NCBI RefSeq assembly: GCF_011386835.1
Contig: NC_088797.1
Coordinates: 94,126,264 to 94,190,263, forward strand
DNA: 64,000 nucleotides
Direction: 5' to 3'
DNA from: Chrysemys picta bellii
Taxonomy: Eukaryota; Chordata; Testudines; Emydidae
A program made the position numbers and the translations under genes. Shown piece after piece: positions 57,254 to 64,000 of this stretch. Position 1 is the stretch's first letter, and each line of letters starts with the position of its first letter. The notes beneath the pieces were generated by a model. It searched no databases, was not told the DNA's origin, and saw nothing but the letters and a program-made list of their open reading frames with translations.

Positions 57254-57331
57254 GATTTCACTCTTTGTATCTATTGTTGCAGCATCTCTGGACAGACACT
57301 GCTGCTGTGGAAGTTTGTTTCAGGAGACGCA

Positions 57332-57418
57332 AGCCCTGATCCTGCAAACTGCCATTCACGTACTGTGGGGAGTCCTATTGATGTCAGTGGAGTTTCATGG
57401 AGGTGTAGGAGTCTGGCT
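57332..57418. repeat. palindromic repeat copy
   Basis: AGCCCTGATCCTGCAAACTG, then the centre CCTATTGATGTCAGTGG, with a decayed right arm (TGTAGGAGTCTGG). Related to the copy at 48017-48172. Confidence 0.45.
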
Positions 57419-57797
57419 GTGGTGAGCTCATTGTTGGATGGGAAATGGATGCTAAAGGATACACGTAGCCTATTTCTTCAGTAAATTATTATTAAACAAA
57501 CAAGAAAAAGAAAACCCCAAACGCTGCATTTTAAAATGTGTTTTATCGTATATTGGGATGTTTATGGACTGAAAGTTATGGCTGAAGGTTGGAAGCCAGA
57601 TGTTTCCTTTAGCAGCCAGAGCTTGACAAATCAATGCACATGTAAAGAATTTAACAGCCATATTCACTGACAATGTAGAAATCCAAGTCTTGGTATTATA
57701 CCTTACACTGTATTTCCAGTGTTAGTAAAGAGAAGGTAAGTATAGTTCATTTTTATTTTTATAGTCATATCAGAACTAGTGCTTCATTTCTTGGGCT

Positions 57798-58389
57798 TGG
57801 AGTACTTGTGGCACCTTACATACTAACAAATTTATTTGAGCATAAGCTTTCATGGGCTACAGCCCACTTCATCGGATGCATAGAATGGAACATATAGTGA
57901 GGAGATATATATACATACAGAGAACATGAAAAGGTGGGAGTTCTCCTACCAACTCTAAGAGGCTAATTAATTAAGATGAGCTATTATCAGCAGGAGAAAA
58001 AACACTTTTGTAGTGATAATCAAGATAGCCCATTTAAGACAGTTTGACAAGAAGGTGTGAGGATACTTACCATGGGGAAATAGATTCAATGTGGGTAATG
58101 GTTCAGCCATTCCCAGTCTCTATTTAAGCCTAAATTGATAGTATCTAGTTTGCATATTAATTCAAGTCCAGCAGTTTCTCATTGGAGTCTGTTTTTGAAG
58201 CTTTTCTATTCCACAATTGCCACCTTTAAATCTGTTACTGAGTGGCCAGAGAGGGTGAAGTGTTCTCCTACTGGTTTTTGAATGTTATGATTCCTGATGT
58301 CAGATTTGTGTCCATTTATTCTTTTGCGTAGAGCAAAAGTACTCCTGTTCTTTTTGCGGGTACAGACTAACATGGCTGCGACTCTGAAA
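57798..58389. mobile_element. Penelope-like element with 13-bp target duplication
   Basis: Flanked by exact CATTTCTTGGGCT at 57785-57797 and 58390-58402. From the left it reads the complement of the Penelope 3' end (GGAGTACTTGTGGCACCTTA, then TTATTTGAGCATAAGCTTTC) and continues in minus orientation to the endonuclease coding (to about 58330). It then switches to the plus-strand 3' tip (AAAGTACTCCTGTTCTTTTT ... GCGACTCTGAAA). It has the same inverted plan as the copy at 41983 but a different breakpoint. Confidence 0.88.
58206..58335 (-). pseudogene. GIY-YIG endonuclease fragment of a Penelope-like element
   Basis: The minus-strand open piece reads LRKRINGHKSDIRNHNIQKP, then VGEHFTLSGHSVTDLKVAIV. 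It matches the C-terminal half of the endonuclease at 42047-42271 and is shorter: the YIG and Cys motifs are cut off at the switch point near 58332. Not functional. Confidence 0.75.
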
Positions 58390-58660
58390 CATTTCTTGGG
58401 CTGTAGCTCCAAGTCTCAGCTGTCTCATCTCAAAATATGTTGCATTTTGTAGTTCCTTTTAGATTTCATTCAGCACTTCTGCTTCCATATAGAGATTAGT
58501 AATTGCTTAACATCCCTGCTAGTCAGAACCACAGAAAACAGATGACGTTACAGGAACACTTCATGCTGTAGTTTTTGCAATAATTTTGTAACATTTCTTT
58601 ACTGCTGGTACATGCTGTGTAATTTTGGAGTACATTTCAGCCAGCTGCATGGAGAACTTG

Positions 58661-58862
58661 GGTCCTGTCTACGTTAAGAAAATTGGCACAACCTTGTATA
58701 ATTACATTGATCTGTTAATCTGGTTACATACAGAAATAAACCGCACCAGTATACGCCCTACTTGGCACTGGGGCAGCAGGCCTACATTAAAGATTTTCAC
58801 TGGTATAACTACATCAATGTAGCTACACTAGCATGAATTTCCTTTGTGTGGATAGGACCTAG
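58661..58862. mobile_element. probable miniature DNA transposon
   Basis: The left end GGGTCCTGTCTACGTTAAG resembles the complement of the right end CTTTGTGTGGATAGGACCTAG. The interior has ATCAATGTAGCTACACTAGC. No coding; ends only partly matching. Confidence 0.4.
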
Positions 58863-60798
58863 ATATGTAGCCCTTATTTACAATAATGTTTGAATATCTA
58901 ATTCCTTAAAGAGCTGCACTTAAGATACCCTTTTAATAAGCACATTTTCTTTATGCTCTTATAGTTATGAAAACATACTTGAAAATGAGAGCGAGTGCAT
59001 AGAAGACTGAATAGAAAACATGAGTAGACATTGGATATGGATGAAGGAAAGGGGGAAATATTTTGGTATTGAAAAAGGCTGTGAAAACAAATTTATGACT
59101 TAATAGTACTGTTTTCCAAAATGCAAGGACATTTCTCCTACTTTGCTTTGAAATGTATAATTGTAAAACAAACACAATTCAACCGTGGCTTACAACTTGT
59201 CAGTGCCTGTAGGAAAGTTCACAAAAAGTGTTACATAGTTCTAATCATGCAATAAAACACCATATTGGAACAAAGCCTTTGGAAATGTCAAAGATTCCAG
59301 CAAAGAAGCCCATTGTTAATAGTGTTAAAAGCACAGAAAAGTACTAAATACCATTCCAAAGGTCCTGGGGACAAACTCACCCAAATTACCAATGAAACCG
59401 TGTTCTAACTCCCTCTTTTTACCCTCAATATAAAAGTTGTCATGGAGCCCAGTCAGGCAAACCATCCACTGACTTTTTGCTGTATTAAAGACTCATTTGG
59501 CCAAATTAATCCTTGGTGTAATTCCACTGTCTTTGTTGTGTTTACATTAGGAGTGCATATGGGCAGTGTTTGCAAGGTCACCCATTAATTTTTGAGGTGA
59601 CAAAGAACTATATAAATTGTATCTACCTGTATTGAGTGAGGGAAGTACTGAACTTCAGCCTGTAGTATGGCACACTTGTCTTTGCTGGGCTTAACCCAGA
59701 TCTATTACCCTATTTTAGCACAGGTGGAGTTTTAAAACCTTTTCATTAGGGACATATTTTGCTTTTAGATAAGTTTATAACTCCCCATAAAGTCAGTGGA
59801 GGAAGCATGTCAAGATCAAAAAGATCTTCTCTGTCCAGAAACCCAAAAGGAATCCTAATCGTCCCATTTCCTAGTCTCTTCAGACAATAGGATAGATCCT
59901 TATTTGCTTCTTGGGCAGCTGATCCATCTTGGAATTCTGTTTGTTCCTTTCTGATGCACATGGCCTGATTCTCAATGTTTATAACTAAGGGTTATAACTC
60001 CAAAGAGGTTACCACTGTTAAAAATGAAATTTGCCCATTAGTAAATAGTTACTTTGACTATGGTTCTAGATAGGGCAGAGGTAATAACCTGTCAGCCTAC
60101 TTCTGATATGGAGGCTGTAGCCAGGAACTTCAATGGGCTCCATTTACCATGAATAAATCATGGCTATCCTGTTTAGTTTTTTCCCCTGTTTGCCTCTGAA
60201 CAATATACTTGACTCTAAGATTATTTCTTTATTAAAATGCAGACTCAAAATAAAGCACTAAGAATCCACCCCCTCCCACAACCCAAAGGGAGCTTAGTAA
60301 AAGCACATCTTTTCTACTCTGCTTGCTTCTGTAATCTCTCTGCTGCCTGCCTAGAGCATTTTTGTTTGACTGTTATCAGCATGGGACATGTCTAACAAAA
60401 AGATACTCTCACATTCACAGTGCTTTTATCAACAAAAGCTTAGTACACTGCAGGTTCACGGATGCTAAACTATTCATAAATGTCTCGGCAAAGAATATAG
60501 GCCTGTGGTTTCTTCATTTGCTTGAAAAGAATTGTTGCATGCTTTATTTTAATTTTTTTTAATAGCGTGTTTAGTTCTCCTGAATAGTGCTGAGTGCAGC
60601 CTGGAAGATGAGCTTTCTGTCACAGGATAAAGAATGCACCGGTTGCCTCAATACCAGCCTCCCCGCACTATTCCACCAATTTCTTTTACACCTGTTGTGG
60701 ACAGATGACCTCTCAGGGGCAGAAGATAGCTTAATCTCTATGTTCATTTGCTCCTTGATTTCTCTGCTACTTATAGTCCGTTATGATGGACTATGATG
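58863..60798. other. non-coding interval
   Basis: No gene or clear repeat recognised. Confidence 0.45.
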
Positions 60799-60810
60799 GA
60801 TTTATGAAGG

Positions 60811-60965
60811 ACTGCTAAACAGAGATGGGGTCCACCTATCAAGGAAGGGGAAGACATATTTGGCTACAGACTTGCTAACCTAATGAGGAGGGCGTTAAAC
60901 TAGGTTCGACGGGGGCAGGTGACCAAAGCTTTAAACTAGGTTTGACGGGGGCAGGTGACCAAAGC
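60811..60965 (+). pseudogene. CR1 ORF1 C-terminus (esterase-like) remnant with 36-bp duplication
   Basis: LLNRDGVHLSRKGKTYLATD (about 60811-60870) is the last block of the CR1 ORF1 esterase (SGNH-type), where the Asp and His of D-G-V-H belong to the catalytic site. After it, a 36-base unit starting TTAAACTAGGTT occurs twice in tandem (60895-60930 and 60931-60965) with one or two differences. The catalytic Ser part is absent. Confidence 0.65.
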
Positions 60966-61084
60966 CCACAGGAGAAGGGTTGGAATCTGAGGGGAGCATG
61001 GGCTGTTATAGCAGAAATAAGGGAGAGACAAGACTGAAATGGAGGGGGGGAAATCAAATCAGTATCTTTGATGTCTATATACTA

Positions 61085-62721
61085 ATGCGAGAAGTATGGG
61101 GAATAAGCAGGAAGAACTTGAAATTCTAGTAAATAAACACAACAATGACATAGTTGGCATCACGGAGACTTGGTGGGATAAGACTGGAATATTGGTATAA
61201 AAGGGTACAACTTGCTCAGGAAGGACAGGCAGGAAAAAAAGGGAGGAGGTCTTGCCTTATATATTAAAAATGTGTACACTTGGACTGAGGTTTAGATAGA
61301 AATAAGAGACAGACTTGTTGAAAGTCTCTGAGTAAGGATAAAAGGGGTAAAAAACAAGGGTAATGTCATGGGAGACTACAGACCACCAAACCAGGAAGAA
61401 GAGGTGGATGAGGTTTTTTTTAAAGAGCTAACAAAATCCTCCAAAGCACAAGACTTGGTAGTGACGGGGGACATCAACTACCCAGACATCTGTTGGGAAA
61501 ATAACATAGCAGGGCACAGGTTATCCAACAAGTTCTTGGAATGTATTGGAGACAGTTTTTTATTTCAGAAGGTGGACAAAGCTACTAGAGGGGAGGCTGT
61601 TCTAGGTTTGATTTTGACAAATAGGGAAGAACTAGTTGAGAATTTGAAAGTGGAAGGTAACTTGGGTGAAAGTGATCGTGAAATGGTAGAGTTCACGATT
61701 CTAAGGAATGGTAGGAGGGAGAACAGCACAATAAAGACAATGGATTTCAAGGTGACAGACTTTAGCAAACTCAGGGAGTTGGTAGGTAAAATCCCATGGG
61801 AAGCAAGTCTAAGGGGAAAAACAATTGAAGACAGTTGACAGTTTTTCAAAGAGACATTATTAAGGGCACAAGAACAACCTATCCCACTGCATAGAAAAGA
61901 TAGGAAGTATGGCAAGAGATCACCCTGGCTTAGCCAGGAGATCTTCAATGATCTAAAATTCAAAAAAGAGTCTTACAAAAAGTGGAAACTCAGTCAAACT
62001 ACAAAGGATGAATATAAACAAATAACACAAGTATGTAGGGACAAAATTAGAAAAGCCAAGGCACAAAACGAGATCAAACTAGCTAGGGACATAAAAGGAA
62101 ACAAGAAAACATTCTACAAATAGATTAGAAGCAAGAGGAAGAACAAGGACAGAGTAGGCCCATTACTCAATGAGGGGGAAAAGACAATTAGATAAAATGC
62201 GGAAATAGCAGAGGTGCTTAGTGACTTCTTTGTTTCGGTTTTCACCAAGAAAGTTGGTAGCGATGGGCCATCTAAAATAGTCAATGCCAGCGAAAATGAG
62301 GTGTCTAAAATAGAGAAAGAGCAAATCAAAAATTACATAGACAAGTTAAATGTCTTCAAATCAGCAGGGCCTGATGAAATGCATCCTAGGATACTCAAGG
62401 AGCTGACTGAGGAGATATCTGAGCCATTAGCAATGATCTTTGAAAAGTCATGAAAGGAGGGAGACATTCCAGAAGACTGGAAAAAGGCAAATATAGTGCC
62501 CATCTATAAAAAGCAAAATAAGGACAACCCAGGGAATTAAAGACGAGTCACCTTAACTTCTGTACCCTGAAAGATAATGGAGCAAACAATTAAGCAATCA
62601 ATTTGCAAACATCTTTAGATGATAATGAGATGATAAATAATAGTCAGAATGGATTTGTCAAGAACAAATCGTGTCAAACCAACCTGATAGCTTTCTTTGA
62701 CAGGGTAACAAGCCTTGTGGG
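61085..62721 (+). pseudogene. CR1 ORF2 (endonuclease and RT N-terminal half), broken
   Basis: The endonuclease begins near 61090 (GNKQEELEILVNKHNNDIVG, ITETWWDKTG) and is broken around 61200-61360. From 61368 it reads [28 protein letters not shown] and [14 protein letters not shown]. The last should be SDH; the catalytic His is replaced by Arg. After a stop at 61836 the same frame goes on with [18 protein letters not shown], the linker [20 protein letters not shown], and RT start [17 protein letters not shown] and [18 protein letters not shown], with further stops near 62121, 62193 and 62452. The frame changes near 62600 (NNSQNGFVKNKSCQTN) before the break. No palm catalytic box remains. Confidence 0.88.
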
Positions 62722-64000
62722 GAATCAACTTGAGATTCTTCCTTCCAAAAAACTCTTCCCACAGGTTTTAACCAGGAGGAATTGATATGGTCTTAAGCCT
62801 TTAAGCAGCCATATGTTCAATCTCATCATTAAATACAGTATGGCCCTCATTTGGGTTGGGAGAAAAGGATCCGAGAGCAATTGCAGATGGTCACAGGTTG
62901 CTAACTCTCAAGAGATAGTGGTAGCATTTTCAAGCAAGGTTATGAAAGAAAGGAAAGCATCATTATAAATTCAAATGTGGAAAAATGGCCATTGTTCTAA
63001 TATATCACTAATATTGCTTGGTTATCAATGCAGAGCTGAAGGGATTCAGTTTCAGATCGCCTCTGGATCTTCATCAAATTCACCCTCCTCCCTGGTATTA
63101 GCAGCTTTATTCTTCTACCTTAACCTCCAAAATATCTGGTTAATTGAATTAATGCCCCCCCCCCCAAGAAAAAGGCATAAAAGGCCCATAATTGGAAAGG
63201 AGCAATAAAAATGCCTCCATCCCTTCATCCAACCGCTGCTTTCCTGGGTAGAAATTCCTTTCCACTCTTTTTCGTGGCTGGAATCAAAGTCCAGAAAAAC
63301 ACATCTTTTCTTACCCTCCCATAGTATGTCCTGTTTTTTTAACCTCGTTGCCCTCAGAATCCTTTCTTGATATCTGAGAAAGACACTATAAATGGAGCTC
63401 TAGATTATCCAGCTGTAGCTCAATTTACTCACTGATACAATAGCATTTTGTGTAAATAATTATGGTTCTCTTAAGGGTTCAGTTTTATTCCATACAAGCA
63501 TGAGGGCTAAGAGCTTTGTACAGAGCACCTGCCCCCTGCAGGTATGGAGTTGGTTCTCAAATTTCTTAACTTGAGTTCCCAGCAATAGGTCAGTGTTTTG
63601 CTGTGAGAGGAGTTTTCTTCAATGGATGCTAAATGTTTGTGAACCCATTTCGCTGTGTCTTTGTTGCTTCTTCAGTACACCTGTGGGGAGCAATAAACTT
63701 GGAATATAGAGCTTGAGATAGGATGGCCTACAAAAAGCCATTGTTGCTTGAAATAGATTTCTTCTGGCCACTATTAATCCCAACATGCCTTTCACGCATC
63801 TGTTCTGGTAAGAAAATGTCGCACGTTACATGTGGCTTGCAGTCCTGGCAATTGCCACTCACCCAAATCCATGGAAGCTTGTGGTTTAAAGAAGTTTTCC
63901 GTTCCAGCCTTATTTTTACTTTAATTTGGCAAAATGATCACTGTTTGGATCTGTGATCTCTCCCACACAAGAAGATTGCTCTTCTGAACAAATGATATTT
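62722..64000. other. non-coding flank
   Basis: No gene recognised. A C run lies at about 63156-63165. Short ORFs here carry no family signature. Confidence 0.45.

Larger units (their letters stand above)
60799..62721 (+). mobile_element. CR1 LINE lacking both ends
   Basis: Begins inside ORF1, runs through the endonuclease and the first half of RT, and stops abruptly near 62721 inside RT, before the catalytic FADD box. There is no 3' UTR. The family is close to classical CR1 and differs from the LINEs at 9946 and 39555. Divergence is moderate: ORF2 keeps one frame from 61368 to about 62590, with stops only. Confidence 0.88.

Noticed and set aside
1..64000. CRISPR arrays, operons, bacterial signals
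   Set aside because: No regularly spaced direct repeats and no dense prokaryotic coding. The repeat content is vertebrate throughout.

Overview
This window is vertebrate nuclear DNA from a reptile, most likely a turtle. I found no intact host gene, no rRNA or tRNA gene and no host exon I can defend. It reads as intergenic or intronic sequence filled with transposable elements of many ages. The turtle assignment is an inference from the repeat set, recognised from memory: CR1 and CR1/L2-like LINEs, a tRNA-derived SINE with a CR1-type tail, a DIRS tyrosine-recombinase retrotransposon, Penelope-like elements, a PIF/Harbinger transposon, hAT and Tc1/mariner-like miniature elements, and LTRs. No database search was possible.

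Layout. 288-8500: a decayed minus-strand CR1 LINE, split by a nearly full-length DIRS element (2396-8360) carrying remnants of gag, RT/RNase H and tyrosine recombinase, with inverted terminal repeats and the internal complementary region expected of the family. 9946-13597: a long but inactivated plus-strand LINE with 5' UTR, ORF1 and ORF2 remnants. 16172-16302: a miniature hAT-type element with a perfect 8-bp target duplication. 16867-17958: a solo LTR with a 5-bp duplication. 18293-22219: a PIF/Harbinger transposon bounded by inverted repeats. It carries a broken DDE transposase (+), a broken, apparently spliced Myb/SANT-like gene (-), and an unexplained 125-residue plus-strand ORF lying inside the intron of the Myb-like gene. 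26458-28375: hAT element, LTR and MIR. 30688-30878: a Tc1/mariner-like miniature element. 32725-35085: CR1 ends. 39555-43316: a third LINE with a 1-kb internal deletion and a Penelope-like element inserted in its RT region. 49211-49481: SINE, short tandem repeat and a tiny Penelope end in a row. 54241-54770: CR1. 55916-58862: miniature elements, palindromic repeats and a second Penelope-like element with a 13-bp target duplication. 60799-62721: a CR1 with an esterase-like ORF1 remnant and most of ORF2, but no 3' end.

None of the genes form a host pathway. Within elements the functions are linked. In DIRS, Gag, RT/RNase H and recombinase copy the RNA and integrate a circle. In Harbinger, the transposase and the Myb-like partner act on the shared inverted repeats. 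In the LINEs, endonuclease and RT act together. Every large coding unit is interrupted, so all major copies look inactive, although the DIRS recombinase catalytic half and the 125-residue Harbinger ORF are still open.
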